DNA of 64,000 nucleotides from Metaclostridioides mangenotii (GTDB taxonomy: Bacteria > Bacillota > Clostridia > Peptostreptococcales > Peptostreptococcaceae), in the NCBI RefSeq assembly GCF_017873185.1, contig NZ_JAGGJX010000006.1, positions 62,001-126,000 on the forward strand, in the 5' to 3' direction. Position numbers and translations under genes: made by a program. Numbering within the stretch: the stretch's first letter is position 1; the number at the start of each line of letters is the position of its first letter. This document shows positions 8,907-17,748 of the stretch, one piece after another. The notes beneath the pieces were generated by a model. It was not told the origin of the DNA. It did no database searches and saw nothing but the letters and a program-made list of their open reading frames with translations.

Positions 8907-9899
8907 TTACTTAAATCTTTCCCATCTCAAATCGCTTCCAAAGAAGTCGAAAATCTTAAACTGATCTAAAATTCTAGAGAGAGTTCTCTGAGTATAGGTC
9001 TCACCGATCTGAATAGGAGTTAAGTTTGTAGAAATAATCATACTCTTACCAGCTGTAAGTCTAGTATTTACAATATTGAACAGTTCACTGCTTGTAAAAG
9101 TGTTTGTAAGTTCAGTTCCTAAATCATCTATTACTAGCAAATCGCAGTCGAATAAGTTTCTGTAGTTCTCTTCACTAATTTTGTTTTCTGAATCTCTTCT
9201 AAATTTGTAATCCTCAAGTATCTCAAGAATTTTAAATGAGGTTTGGTAAATAACAAGATAACCTCTATCAAGTAGGTCTTTTGCTATACAGTTACACATA
9301 TATGTCTTTCCTAGTCCTGTAGAGCCGTGGAACAGGATATTATTCGATTCTCTAGGGTTAAAATTACGTACATATTCTTCACAGTAACTTGAGATATCGA
9401 GCATATTTTCTCTTGGAGATATGCCTTTTTCTTTTGATTTTTCTGTAGAAAAAATTTCTAGCTTGAAGTTAGAGAAATTCTCTTTATTAAGTACATTTTC
9501 TATATTTGACATTTTGTATGCTTCATTTACAATCTCTTGTTTAAAGCAGTTGCATTTCTCTCCAGTAGGTAAAAATGCCTTATCTTTGCAAACATTGCAG
9601 TGATACTTCATTTCTAAGTAATTTTCTGGGATTTTGTTATCTGAGAAAATTTTGTATTTTCGTTCTCTTAGTGTATCTAACTCTTCTTTTGATTTTTTTA
9701 CTATATGCTCTCTGTCGGCCGGATTCGTAAGTACAGACTTTGCTAATTTCAATCCTATTAAAGAGATTTCATTATCAATTGCTTTAATTTGAGAGAATTT
9801 ATCGTATACTTGTTTTTTTCTTTTTTCAAGTAGCAGTTCGTTTTCATCTCTTCGCTCTTCGTACTTTTTGAGAATCCTTTTAACTTTGTTTTCGTTCAC
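8907..9899 (-). CDS. Helicase loader, DnaI/DnaC-type AAA+ ATPase
   Basis: A 330-residue loader that places the DnaB helicase on DNA. A coiled-coil N terminus (residues 1-90) is followed by a zinc-binding cluster (CNVCKDKAFLPTGEKCNC, near 110-127) and a AAA+ domain with Walker A (HGSTGLGKTYMC, near 190) and Walker B (LLVIDDLGTE). The N-terminal region plus zinc cluster is the DnaI layout. It starts 8 bases downstream of the DnaD gene stop on the minus strand, so the two form an operon. The partner helicase is encoded at 3.8-5.1 kb. Confidence 0.9.
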   Translation of the reverse strand: MNENKVKRILKKYEERRDENELLLEKRKKQVYDKFSQIKAIDNEISLIGLKLAKSVLTNPADREHIVKKSKEELDTLRERKYKIFSDNKIPENYLEMKYHCNVCKDKAFLPTGEKCNCFKQEIVNEAYKMSNIENVLNKENFSNFKLEIFSTEKSKEKGISPRENMLDISSYCEEYVRNFNPRESNNILFHGSTGLGKTYMCNCIAKDLLDRGYLVIYQTSFKILEILEDYKFRRDSENKISEENYRNLFDCDLLVIDDLGTELTNTFTSSELFNIVNTRLTAGKSMIISTNLTPIQIGETYTQRTLSRILDQFKIFDFFGSDLRWERFK

Positions 9900-9907
9900 T
9901 TAATCAC

Positions 9908-10978
9908 CTACTTAAATTTTTCTCTTTGGCTCTTTCTTATTATCTCATCAAGTTCATCCGATGAGTATTGAGTAAAGGTCTCATTGAAATTGTGAAACTT
10001 AGTTTTTTTACTTTGATAGCTTTTTGTATTGTTGTTTTGACTATTTGTAGTTTTAGCTTTTTTGTTATCTTTTTCCTTAGATCTATATTCTTCTTCATCT
10101 TTAGCAAGATCTTCAAGGGTTTTAATACTTTTAGTGTTCCAATTTTTAATTATACCATTGATGTAAGAGATAGATGGATTTGAGATATTTTTAGACCTAT
10201 CACATGCGTTTAATATAAGGTCCATATTCATCTCAAACTTATCAAACCAATCATCCATAATTTTCTTCTCAGACTTGGTAGGTTGTCTAGAGAATCCAAG
10301 TTGGCGGAAAATCTCTTTATACATTGTGTATCTATCGCTCTGAAATTTGAAACTTTCCTCGACATCCTGTGGTGTGTAAAAGTTGGAATCATACCAATTT
10401 CTAAGAATTCCATCAATGTATTTAACCGATTTAGAAAAACCGGATTTTTCTTTTACATATTCATAAGCACATATTATCATATCTGAATTCATGTTGTATT
10501 TGTTCATAGACTCCATTAGACTAATCTTTTCACCTGGGTCCAAATACCTACCGACAATTTTATTTATGGAATTAAACATACTTCTAATACTCGGGTTTTC
10601 AGAAGCCTCTACAATAGTATCGGTACTAGATTTTGTAGGTGATCCAATTGCGGTATTCTCAATATAGTACTTTTTAATATCTAAAAACTCAATGGAATAA
10701 TTCAAATCATTATACCCTTCGTTTTTATGAATTTTAACTATGTGTTTGTCCTCCCAGTACTTCCAAGCGTCATGCACATCCGCCAAAGGCACGTCCAAAT
10801 TCTTAGCTATAGAATTATTATCAAAATTTGGGTTAGCTGACTTATCGCATGCCTGTCTAAAGCCAAGCAAATAAACTTTTACGTATAAACCATTTGCCAT
10901 TGGCATAAATATATCTATAAAGATATTAGGTATTGCTGTATCACCTAAATCTATATCGTTGACTTCCTTATAAAACAT
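9908..10978 (-). CDS. DnaD-domain primosomal protein
   Basis: A 356-residue protein with an N-terminal winged-helix-like segment (residues about 10-100) and two tandem DnaD-like C-terminal domains. The repeated signature is visible as YIDGILRNW near 190 and YINGIIKNW near 270. The tail is lysine/asparagine-rich. DnaD proteins help assemble the primosome and load the helicase; the pairing with the loader gene 8 bases downstream supports this. The minus-strand ATG at 10978 is preceded by GAGGTGAT. Confidence 0.88.
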   Translation of the reverse strand: MFYKEVNDIDLGDTAIPNIFIDIFMPMANGLYVKVYLLGFRQACDKSANPNFDNNSIAKNLDVPLADVHDAWKYWEDKHIVKIHKNEGYNDLNYSIEFLDIKKYYIENTAIGSPTKSSTDTIVEASENPSIRSMFNSINKIVGRYLDPGEKISLMESMNKYNMNSDMIICAYEYVKEKSGFSKSVKYIDGILRNWYDSNFYTPQDVEESFKFQSDRYTMYKEIFRQLGFSRQPTKSEKKIMDDWFDKFEMNMDLILNACDRSKNISNPSISYINGIIKNWNTKSIKTLEDLAKDEEEYRSKEKDNKKAKTTNSQNNNTKSYQSKKTKFHNFNETFTQYSSDELDEIIRKSQREKFK

Positions 10979-11098
10979 ATAATCACCTCAGATAAGATTA
11001 TATCATTTTTTACTGTGTTATTGGTTATTAAGGAGAAATTTGACGAAGGATAATATTGCAAATATATCAAAGAACTTACGTGAATAGGAGGAGATGTT

Positions 11099-12562
11099 TT
11101 GGTTATTAGGATGGACCAAAGGGTAAGAAAAACTTTTTCTGTAGCTATTATATTTATGCTACTAGTTGGAGGAATAGTAATTGAAAAGACACAGACATTA
11201 GAAACTTTTATGCTAAAAGGACCAGCTAAAATAAATCAGTACAAAATTGATGCTATCTTCAATGATGAGAGCAAAAAAATCATGTGTAATCAGACGACAG
11301 AGTATGTCAACAACACTAAAGAAGATTTAGACAAAGTATATTTCCATATATACCCCAATGCTTTTTCTAAAAGGGAGTACGCACCATTTGAAAAGAAAGA
11401 GATGACTCAAGCTTACCCAAATGGGTTCAATGAGGGTTACATAGATATCAAAAATGTTTTGAGCTCAAAGAAAAAACTACAATATGAAGTCAAAGGTGAG
11501 AAAAATGATATACTAGAGATTAAATTAAATGAAAAAATAAAACCAGGAGATAGCGTACCTATTGATTTTAAATACAATGTAAAGCTTCCAAACTCTTTAG
11601 GAAGGTTTGGGTATGGCGACAACACTGTAAATGTGACAAACTGGTTCCCGATAGCATGTGTAAATGATAGTAGAGGATGGAATTTAAAGAGTTATGAGGC
11701 AATTGGAGACCCTTTTTACAGTGAAACTAGCGACTTTGATGTAAACTTATTGTTGCCTAGAAAGTATAAGTTAGCGAATACAGGTATTGTAGTAAATGAT
11801 AAATACGACGAAAAGAAAAAGATGTACGAAATCGAGGCTAAAAATGTAAGAGACTTCGCATTTGTAATGAGTAAAGATTTCGATATCGCAAGGGGTAGGA
11901 GCAAGGGAGTATCAATAAATACATACAATTTAAACAAAAATTTGGCTCATAAAAGTACGGAAGTGGCAGAGGATTCAATAAGAATTTTTAGCGACCTGTT
12001 TGGAAAGTACCCATATAAAGGATTCTCAGTTGTTGCAAGTGATTTTTACATAGGTGGAATGGAGTACCCGATGTTAGTAATGATAGATCAGAGTCTATAT
12101 AACGAAAAAAATAAGTTTTTACTTGAGTATGTTATAGCTCATGAAGCAGCTCATCAGTGGTGGTATTCTGTAGTCGGAAATGATGAAATAAGCGAACCGT
12201 GGCTGGATGAAGCTCTTACAGAGTACTCTACAGTTCTTTATTTTGAAAATAAATACGGAAAAGATACAGCTGAAAAGCTTATGAAGACAATGGAAGTACA
12301 ATCGAAGAGCTACAGAAGTGAAAATATATTTAAGCCTACAACTGACTATAAAAATTCAACGGATTACAGCTTAAATGTATATACAAAAGGAGCTGTAGCA
12401 CTACATAATGTTAGAAAAGAAGTAGGGGATAAAGTCTTTTTCAGTACTTTAAAAGAATACTACAATAAGAATAAACACCAAAATGTAAACGGTAGAGTTT
12501 TTGTAGATCTTTGGAACAGTAAGGGCGTAGATATTGATAAAATAATAAGTGAATGCAAGTAG
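11099..12562 (+). CDS. M1-family zinc metallopeptidase, membrane-anchored or secreted
   Basis: A 487-residue gluzincin aminopeptidase-like protein. An N-terminal hydrophobic segment (residues 13-30) acts as signal or anchor, followed by a beta-rich M1 N-terminal domain. The catalytic domain has GGMEYP (substrate-binding GxMEN-like) near 320, HEAAHQWW near 347 and the third zinc ligand in WLDEALTEYS near 370. Together these make the full HExxH-x18-E set. The TTG at 11099 is the start, 6 bases after AGGAGG (11087-11092). It stands alone between the divergent DnaD gene and the yycJ-like gene. Role: probably peptide trimming at the cell surface (inference). Confidence 0.88.
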   Translation: MVIRMDQRVRKTFSVAIIFMLLVGGIVIEKTQTLETFMLKGPAKINQYKIDAIFNDESKKIMCNQTTEYVNNTKEDLDKVYFHIYPNAFSKREYAPFEKKEMTQAYPNGFNEGYIDIKNVLSSKKKLQYEVKGEKNDILEIKLNEKIKPGDSVPIDFKYNVKLPNSLGRFGYGDNTVNVTNWFPIACVNDSRGWNLKSYEAIGDPFYSETSDFDVNLLLPRKYKLANTGIVVNDKYDEKKKMYEIEAKNVRDFAFVMSKDFDIARGRSKGVSINTYNLNKNLAHKSTEVAEDSIRIFSDLFGKYPYKGFSVVASDFYIGGMEYPMLVMIDQSLYNEKNKFLLEYVIAHEAAHQWWYSVVGNDEISEPWLDEALTEYSTVLYFENKYGKDTAEKLMKTMEVQSKSYRSENIFKPTTDYKNSTDYSLNVYTKGAVALHNVRKEVGDKVFFSTLKEYYNKNKHQNVNGRVFVDLWNSKGVDIDKIISECK

Positions 12563-12640
12563 GTATATTTATAAATATAATATTGTAGAGTTACTACAGA
12601 AGGAATTAATTTAAAGGGCAGTAAAACGATATAGTAGTAA

Positions 12641-12690
12641 AGATAAGTAAAGTGAATTAAAGATAAGTAAATTAAAAATAAGTAAATTAA
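12641..12690 (+). repeat. Short degenerate tandem repeat
   Basis: Three AT-rich units of 20, 15 and 15 bases built on AAATAAGTAAATTAA, in the noncoding gap after the M1 peptidase gene. No function is apparent. Confidence 0.6.
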
Positions 12691-12726
12691 TGGTCAGTAG
12701 TTAGAATAAAGATTATATTAGTATTT

Positions 12727-12780
12727 AAGGGTAAGTTTTAAAGGTATTTACGACTTTTAGAACTTGCCCTTTGTATTTTT
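12727..12780 (+). terminator. Hairpin terminator before the yycJ-like gene
   Basis: AAGGGTAAGTT (from 12727) pairs with AACTTGCCCTT (ending at 12772) with one wobble, followed by a T-rich tail. Confidence 0.7.
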
Positions 12781-12865
12781 TGTAATATAATATGGCGGCT
12801 AAAGTCAACATAAATTGTAAATTTAATACAAGAAATACTTTAATTCGTTTCTAATATTCTTTTTT

Positions 12866-12874
12866 TGGTATAAT
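12866..12874 (+). promoter_or_regulatory. Extended -10 promoter element
   Basis: TGGTATAAT is a TG-n-TATAAT extended -10 element 34 bases before the metallo-hydrolase start. I see no good -35, as is common for extended -10 promoters. Confidence 0.6.
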
Positions 12875-12908
12875 GTAACTTATAGAGTAAGGAAGAGAGG
12901 ACAGAGAA

Positions 12909-13706
12909 ATGATTGAGTATTGTTCAATAGGCAGCGGCAGTAGTGGAAACTGCCACTACGTAGGATATAAAGGAACAAATATATTAGTAGATGCGGGTTT
13001 AAGTGGAAAGACTATAACTACAGGTCTAAAAGATATTGATATAGATGCACAGAGTTTAAAGGGGATTTTTATTACTCACGAACATTCGGATCACATAAAG
13101 GGTGCGGGTATTTTATCTAGAAAATTTGATATACCCATTTATGCGAATATAAAGACTTGGTGTTCAATGAAGGACAAGATAGGTGAAATCAAGGATAAGA
13201 ATATGAAGGTTTTCGAGAATGACAAGACTTACGCTCTCGAGAATATTGTTATAAGACCATTTTCAATACAGCATGATGCAGCGGATCCAGTAGGATACAA
13301 TTTTTATACTGATAATGACGAGAAGATTTCTATAGCTACAGATATAGGGTGTGTAACAGAGAACGTAAAAAAACATCTTTATAAGTCAAAATTAGTGGTT
13401 TTAGAATCAAACTACGATGAAAATATGTTGATGATGGGATCTTATACTTACTCTCTTAAGAAGAGGGTTATGTCAGATATAGGTCACTTATCAAACGATA
13501 TAGCATCTCAATTCTGTGTGGATTTAATCAATAACGGGACGGAGTCAATCTTATTAGCGCATTTAAGCAAAGAAAACAACTTCCCAGAATTAGCATTTGA
13601 AACTGCTAACGGGACTCTAGCTGCAAACGACATGGCAGTTGGACAAGATGTAACTTTGGATATTCTTTTAAGAAACAGTCCGTCTAAGATTTACAGAGTA
13701 AAATAG
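12909..13706 (+). CDS. MBL-fold metallohydrolase, WalJ/YycJ type
   Basis: A 265-residue metallo-beta-lactamase-fold protein. It opens with SIGSGSSGNCHYV, typical of YycJ/WalJ, and carries the metal motif THEHSDHIKG (HxHxDH, near residues 56-62), then IQHDAADPVGY with a metal-binding histidine and LAHLSKENN near the C terminus. WalJ proteins are nuclease-like and are linked to DNA metabolism and cell-wall control, but the walKR genes are not in this window. It ends 37 bases before rlmH, a conserved Firmicute neighbour. Confidence 0.88.
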   Translation: MIEYCSIGSGSSGNCHYVGYKGTNILVDAGLSGKTITTGLKDIDIDAQSLKGIFITHEHSDHIKGAGILSRKFDIPIYANIKTWCSMKDKIGEIKDKNMKVFENDKTYALENIVIRPFSIQHDAADPVGYNFYTDNDEKISIATDIGCVTENVKKHLYKSKLVVLESNYDENMLMMGSYTYSLKKRVMSDIGHLSNDIASQFCVDLINNGTESILLAHLSKENNFPELAFETANGTLAANDMAVGQDVTLDILLRNSPSKIYRVK

Positions 13707-13743
13707 AAACGTAAAACGAAGAGTTGAATTTTGAGAGGTTTTT

Positions 13744-14223
13744 ATGAACATACAAATAGTTTCAGTTGGAAAAATTAAAGAGAAATATTTAAAGCTTGGA
13801 ATTGAAGAGTTTAGTAAAAGACTTAGCAAGTATTGCAAGCTCGATATAGTAGAATTAGATGATGAAAAAGCTCCCGAGAATTTGAGTGATAAAGGCAGGG
13901 AGATAGTTAAGGATAAAGAGGGAAACAAGATTTTAAGTAAGATAAAGCAAAACAGTTATGTTATTGCACTAGCTATAGATGGCAAGAACCTATCTTCTGA
14001 AGAATTAGCAGGCCATATGAGCAATTTGGCTGTTACTGGCAATAGTAGCCTTACTTTTGTAATCGGTGGCTCTCTAGGGCTTTCTGATGAGGTGATGAAG
14101 AGGGCCGATTTTAAGTTGTCGTTTTCTAAGATGACTTTTCCTCATCAGTTGATGAGGTTGATTTTGTTGGAGCAGATTTATAGGGCTTATAGGATTAATT
14201 GTGGTGAACCTTATCACAAATAA
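13744..14223 (+). CDS. rlmH: 23S rRNA (pseudouridine1915-N3)-methyltransferase RlmH
   Basis: A 159-residue SPOUT methyltransferase of normal length. The N-terminal [20 protein letters not shown], the SAM-binding segment [12 protein letters not shown] (near 100-112) and the C-terminal ...[10 protein letters not shown] are diagnostic. The gene is intact to its stop. Its last 20 bases form the recurring repeat seen downstream, the same place where SCC elements integrate in staphylococci (orfX/rlmH). All accessory cargo begins directly after this stop codon. Confidence 0.98.
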   Translation: MNIQIVSVGKIKEKYLKLGIEEFSKRLSKYCKLDIVELDDEKAPENLSDKGREIVKDKEGNKILSKIKQNSYVIALAIDGKNLSSEELAGHMSNLAVTGNSSLTFVIGGSLGLSDEVMKRADFKLSFSKMTFPHQLMRLILLEQIYRAYRINCGEPYHK

Positions 14224-14237
14224 GGGATACGGTTTTT
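14203..14237 (+). repeat. Putative SCC-like attachment site, copy 1 (rlmH 3' end)
   Basis: Core GGTGAACCTTATCACAAATA followed by AGGGATACGG and a T run. It encodes the GEPYHK-stop end of RlmH. Copies lie at 27083-27115, 31147-31178, 32163-32199 and 32306-32341 in the same orientation. The core resembles the staphylococcal SCC site (TATCATAA core), recalled from the literature rather than aligned. Confidence 0.7.
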
Positions 14238-14250
14238 TAAGATTTATAAA

Positions 14251-14300
14251 AAAAGGGGCTATCGCATGAATATAAAAAATGTTCTGTGATAGCCCCTTTT
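14251..14300 (+). terminator. rlmH / merR convergent terminator
   Basis: A 16-bp stem, AAAAGGGGCTATCGCA (14251-14266) / TGTGATAGCCCCTTTT (14285-14300), with one wobble. It lies between convergent genes and can serve both. Confidence 0.92.
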
Positions 14301-14350
14301 AATTTAAAGTTTGTTAATTTTTTAGTGAGATAGCGTTGTATATTTTAAAC

Positions 14351-14773
14351 CTAAAACTTTGAATCATCATCTGTATATTCGCAACAAGTTGGAATTGGTG
14401 AGTTTGTATCATATGCCTGGCAAGCATCATAGTAATAATCAAGCTTTCGGTCAATCAAACGAAGATATTTTTTCAAATTTTCTATTTGATTTAAAACATC
14501 TTCTTTATGTTTTCCTAACATATTGTTACGGTCATGAAGAGTATTATTACCTTCATTTTGCCAATCTATAAATTGCTTTATTTCCTTAATAGGCATTCCA
14601 GTATTTTTAAGACAGCATATAAGAGAAAGTGTTTCCATATCATCTTTTGTAAAAATACGCTTGCCTGATTTATCTCTTTTAACATTAGAGAGCAATCCCT
14701 CACGATCATAATATCTTAATGTATATGTTGTCAAATTCATTTCTTTAGCGGCTTGTGCTATAGAATAGTTCAT
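14351..14773 (-). CDS. MerR-family transcriptional regulator
   Basis: A 140-residue MerR regulator. The N-terminal winged helix reads YSIAQAAKEMNLTTYTLRYY then DREGLL; a dimerisation coiled coil and a short C terminus ending ...PTCCEYTDDDSKF follow. The paired cysteines near the C terminus could sense thiol-reactive or electrophilic compounds (inference). The open frame reaches GTG 14782, but ATG 14773 follows GAGGTGAT at proper spacing. It is divergent from the aldo/keto reductase, whose promoter at 14930-14960 has the 19-base spacer of MerR-activated promoters. It resembles aldehyde-responsive AdhR-type regulators paired with oxidoreductases. Confidence 0.85.
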   Translation of the reverse strand: MNYSIAQAAKEMNLTTYTLRYYDREGLLSNVKRDKSGKRIFTKDDMETLSLICCLKNTGMPIKEIKQFIDWQNEGNNTLHDRNNMLGKHKEDVLNQIENLKKYLRLIDRKLDYYYDACQAYDTNSPIPTCCEYTDDDSKF

Positions 14774-14929
14774 ATTTATCACCTCAAGTAGTTTTTATAT
14801 ATTATATTACTTACAATTAAATCTAAGTCAAGGGTGATTATGAAAATTATTAAATATAAGATTTTATTTGTTATAGTATTATATAAAGACTATGAATTTG
14901 AAAATATAAAAATTTTTTAAAATATGCTA

Positions 14930-14960
14930 TTGACTTAGAGTTAAGTGTAAGGTCTATACT
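14930..14960 (+). promoter_or_regulatory. MerR-type promoter with 19-base spacer
   Basis: TTGACT (14930-14935) and TATACT (14955-14960) are 19 bases apart. The spacer holds an imperfect dyad, CTTAgAgT...AgTgTAAGG. Overlong spacers with a central dyad are the hallmark of MerR-activated promoters. It reads toward the aldo/keto reductase at 15110. Confidence 0.8.
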
Positions 14961-15109
14961 TGCCTTATAGCAAAAAAAAGAGTGCAAAATATGTTATATC
15001 AATTACCTGTAAAATTTATACAGAAAAAGAGAATATATTAATTTTTGCAAAAGAATATCATAATTAGATTAAATTTATAAAACAATAAACCTGAAAGGAA
15101 AATAATGAC

Positions 15110-15955
15110 ATGAAGGAGAATTTTTATTTATTAAACAATAACTATAAGATACCAAGTATAGGATTTGGAACATTTCGTACACCTAGTGGAGAAGAAACAG
15201 AGCAGTCCGTACTAAATGCAATTAAATCAGGATATAGACATATTGACTGTGCTGCTGCTTATGGAAATGAAAAAAGTGTTGGTGAAGCTATAAGTAAATC
15301 TGGTGTGGCACGCGAAGAATTATTTGTAACAAGTAAACTATGGAATGATGACAAAGGATATGAAGAGACGTTAGTTGCCTTTAATAAAACATTAGAGGAT
15401 TTACAGCTTGATTATTTAGATTTATACCTTATCCACTGGCCTATTGCAAAAGCATCAAAAAACAAATGGCAGGAAGAAAACAGAGAGAGTTGGAGAGCAT
15501 TCGAGAAACTTTATAAACAGGGTAAAGTCAAATCAATCGGAGTTAGTAATTTCCTTGAACATCACCTTAAGTCATTAATGGAAACTGCTAAGATTCAACC
15601 GATGGTAAATCAAATTGAATTACATCCTGGCATGATGCAAGAGGAAACAGTAGCATTTTGCAAGCAACACAATATTTTAGTGGAGGCATGGGCCCCATTT
15701 TCAAACGGACAGATTTTTAATCATCCGGTATTAAAAGAAATTGCAGATCAATACAAAAAATCTGTAGCTCAACTTAGTCTACGTTGGATTATTCAAAAAG
15801 GTATTTTACCATTACCAAAGTCTGTTACACCAGAGAGAATTAAAAATAATCTTGAGGTATTTGATTTTGAAATCAGTGAACAAGATGTTGATAGAATTGA
15901 TAGGTTAACTGATTGTGGAGATTCAGGGCTTCATCCTGATAAAGTAGATTTCTAA
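15110..15955 (+). CDS. Aldo/keto reductase
   Basis: A 281-residue NADPH-dependent aldo/keto reductase, typical length, which would reduce aldehydes or ketones. The catalytic tetrad is visible: Asp and Tyr in DCAAAYGNEKSVG (near 43-56), Lys in VTSKLW and His in LYLIHWP. Cofactor-binding parts are VNQIELHP and LPKSVTPERI. It is divergent from a MerR regulator and preceded by a MerR-type promoter, so it is probably induced by reactive carbonyls or a similar stress. It is the first cargo gene after rlmH with the NAD(P)H reductase. Confidence 0.92.
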   Translation: MKENFYLLNNNYKIPSIGFGTFRTPSGEETEQSVLNAIKSGYRHIDCAAAYGNEKSVGEAISKSGVAREELFVTSKLWNDDKGYEETLVAFNKTLEDLQLDYLDLYLIHWPIAKASKNKWQEENRESWRAFEKLYKQGKVKSIGVSNFLEHHLKSLMETAKIQPMVNQIELHPGMMQEETVAFCKQHNILVEAWAPFSNGQIFNHPVLKEIADQYKKSVAQLSLRWIIQKGILPLPKSVTPERIKNNLEVFDFEISEQDVDRIDRLTDCGDSGLHPDKVDF

Positions 15956-16053
15956 AGTTATCTGATATATATAATATTTTTGTTAATAATAAAAGGATAT
16001 CGAATTTAAATATAATAATCATATAGAAATAATTATTGACTGGAGGTAAAGTT

Positions 16054-16689
16054 ATGAAAGTAGTTGCATTTAATGGAAGTCCTAATAAGGCAGGAAATAC
16101 TTACAATGCTATAAAAACTGTAGCAACAGAATTAGAAAAAGAAGGAATAGAAGTAGAAATCGTTCATGTAGGAAATAAAGTAATACGTGGATGTCTAGCT
16201 TGTGGAGGATGTTCAAGAAATCAAAATGAAAGATGTGTTATAGAAACTGATGGAGTGAATGAATGGGTTCAAAAAATGAAAGAAGCTGATGGAATAATTT
16301 TAGGATCGCCAGTTTATTATTCAGCAATAGCGGGTACTATGAAATCATTTTTAGATCGTGCATTTTTTGTAGCTACTTCAAATGGAGGAATGTTTAGACA
16401 TAAAATAGGGGCAAGTGTAGTAGCAGTAAGAAGATCAGGAGGAATACCTGTATTTGACCAATTAAATAATTATATTAATTACTCAGAAATGATAATGCCG
16501 ACATCTAATTATTGGAATGTAGCCTATGGAACTGCTCCTGGAGAAGTAATGCAAGATGAAGAAGGTATGCAAATAATGAGAGTACTTGGTAAGAACACTG
16601 CTTGGATGATGAAAGTAGTTGAAGCTGGAAAATCTCAAGTTAAAGAAAATGCAAAGGAAGATAAGATATTTACAAACTTTATAAGATAG
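16054..16689 (+). CDS. Flavodoxin-fold NAD(P)H-dependent FMN reductase
   Basis: A 211-residue flavodoxin-like protein. The FMN phosphate loop is FNGSPNKAGNTYNAI near the N terminus, GSPVYYSAIAGTMKSFLDR binds the flavin ring, and a CLACGGC...C cluster lies near residues 50-63, as in iron-sulfur flavoprotein-like reductases. The open frame extends to TTG 16036, but ATG 16054 follows GGAGG (16042-16046). It lies 98 bases after the aldo/keto reductase and may be cotranscribed with it, giving a small redox-stress module. Confidence 0.88.
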   Translation: MKVVAFNGSPNKAGNTYNAIKTVATELEKEGIEVEIVHVGNKVIRGCLACGGCSRNQNERCVIETDGVNEWVQKMKEADGIILGSPVYYSAIAGTMKSFLDRAFFVATSNGGMFRHKIGASVVAVRRSGGIPVFDQLNNYINYSEMIMPTSNYWNVAYGTAPGEVMQDEEGMQIMRVLGKNTAWMMKVVEAGKSQVKENAKEDKIFTNFIR

Positions 16690-16693
16690 ATAA

Positions 16694-16728
16694 AAAAGAC
16701 CGTATCAAAATAATGGATACGGTCTTTT
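16694..16728 (+). terminator. Terminator resembling the att repeat
   Basis: Perfect 13-bp stem AAAAGACCGTATC (16694-16706) / GATACGGTCTTTT (16716-16728). Its sequence (CCGTATC-A-rich loop-GATACGG-T run) is strikingly close to the hairpin form of the att copy at 32171-32199, so it may derive from an att site. Confidence 0.88.
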
Positions 16729-16911
16729 AGTATTTATTAATGAGTAATTTACAGTAAAGAGGATTAAATAAATTCTTATAAAAAGCGTGTTACTTTAGAA
16801 TGTAATCAAAATCGTTACGTTATTTTCTTCAAATATTGTTTAATTCCAATGTTTAATGTATATACTACAATTATTAAAATAAAATAAAAAATAAGAGATT
16901 AGGTGATTTTA

Positions 16912-17424
16912 ATGATATACATATATAATTGTTATGGAGGAACCCACTCATCTATTCTAGCAATGGCTTATCATTTAGAAATGCTAGATGAAACTCGAGA
17001 ACCGACTAAGGATGAAATATTGAATTTACCTAACTTTAATAAGTTAGTATATGGAAATCGAGGAGAACTTTTTTATTATGGAAGTGATAAAGATGGAAAT
17101 AAAGTCTATGTTGTAGGTAGAGGGCGTTCAAAGGTTTTAATTCCAGGATTATATAATTTAGCTTCTATGCTTCATAAACAAAAGCTATTAAATGAGAAAA
17201 TTATATTTTCCAATACATCGCCAACGGTTCCAATGCCAATGACCTTTGGAGGATTATTTTCTAGATGGTTAAAAATTGATTTTATAGGAGTGCCCTTGCT
17301 TATAAAGGGAGCAAAACAATCATACAAGAACGTTATAAAACTTGTGAACCATACAAAGGAGGCAGCAAAGGAAGATAAGTCAGAGGTTATTATTTTAGAT
17401 AATAAAGAATTTAAGAAAAAATGA
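16912..17424 (+). CDS. DUF3189 family protein, paralogue 1
   Basis: A 170-residue protein of the DUF3189 family, function unknown. It opens IYIYNCYGGTHSSILAMAYH, with a glycine/threonine/histidine-rich first loop that looks like a possible nucleotide or metal site (inference). It is cytosolic, with no signal peptide. ATG 16912 is preferred over the upstream GTG 16903, which lies in the AGGTGAT ribosome site. A near-identical paralogue lies at 22996-23502, and about 80 bases of upstream sequence are also shared, so the whole unit was duplicated. Confidence 0.8.
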   Translation: MIYIYNCYGGTHSSILAMAYHLEMLDETREPTKDEILNLPNFNKLVYGNRGELFYYGSDKDGNKVYVVGRGRSKVLIPGLYNLASMLHKQKLLNEKIIFSNTSPTVPMPMTFGGLFSRWLKIDFIGVPLLIKGAKQSYKNVIKLVNHTKEAAKEDKSEVIILDNKEFKKK

Positions 17425-17565
17425 TTTTTAATATTTTTTACATTCCTTATTGGGCTGATTTCATTTTTGATAAGCAATATTATTGTCATATATATACCAA
17501 AACTTTATAGGAAGGATCTCTATGATTCCAATCCTGGTATACTGCCAGAAGTTATTTATATTTAA
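17425..17565 (+). pseudogene. C-terminal fragment of a small membrane protein
   Basis: An open stretch without a start reads FLTFLIGLISFLISNIIVIY then KLYRKDLYDSNPGILPEVIYI and a stop. One hydrophobic helix and a conserved-looking tail suggest the 3' end of a lost membrane-protein gene fused after the DUF3189 gene. The family is not recognised. Confidence 0.35.
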
Positions 17566-17600
17566 TCAGGTTTTTATAGAGAGCTAAGTTATTAGGTTTA

Positions 17601-17630
17601 AAGATAAATAAAGATAAATAAAGATAAATA
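17601..17630 (+). repeat. Three exact tandem copies of a 10-mer
   Basis: AAGATAAATA repeated three times without change, in a noncoding gap. Such short exact arrays are prone to slippage. Confidence 0.85.
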
Positions 17631-17651
17631 TCATGGACACTATAAAAAAGA

Positions 17652-17677
17652 ATGCTTAGTGCGGGAACACTAAGCAT
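17652..17677 (+). other. Perfect 10-bp hairpin
   Basis: ATGCTTAGTG (17652-17661) and CACTAAGCAT (17668-17677) with a 6-base loop; there is no T tract. Confidence 0.7.
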
Positions 17678-17711
17678 CCTTAGAACTAGATAAAATGATT
17701 AATTTAAGAAT

Positions 17712-17748
17712 AAAAAGTACTAATCTTGGTCGGATGAGTACTTTTTTC
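17712..17748 (+). terminator. Terminator before the blaI-like operon
   Basis: AAAAAGTACT (17712-17721) / AGTACTTTTT (17737-17746), loop of 15 bases, followed by T-rich sequence. Confidence 0.8.

Noticed and set aside
14203-14300. CcrAB/CcrC recombinase encoded in the island
   Set aside because: None of the coding regions from 14 to 36 kb has the catalytic serine-recombinase signature; any recombinase must be elsewhere or lost.
17601-17630. Tandem 10-mer array as a possible CRISPR
   Set aside because: Only three contiguous units with no spacers and no cas genes; it is a simple tandem repeat.
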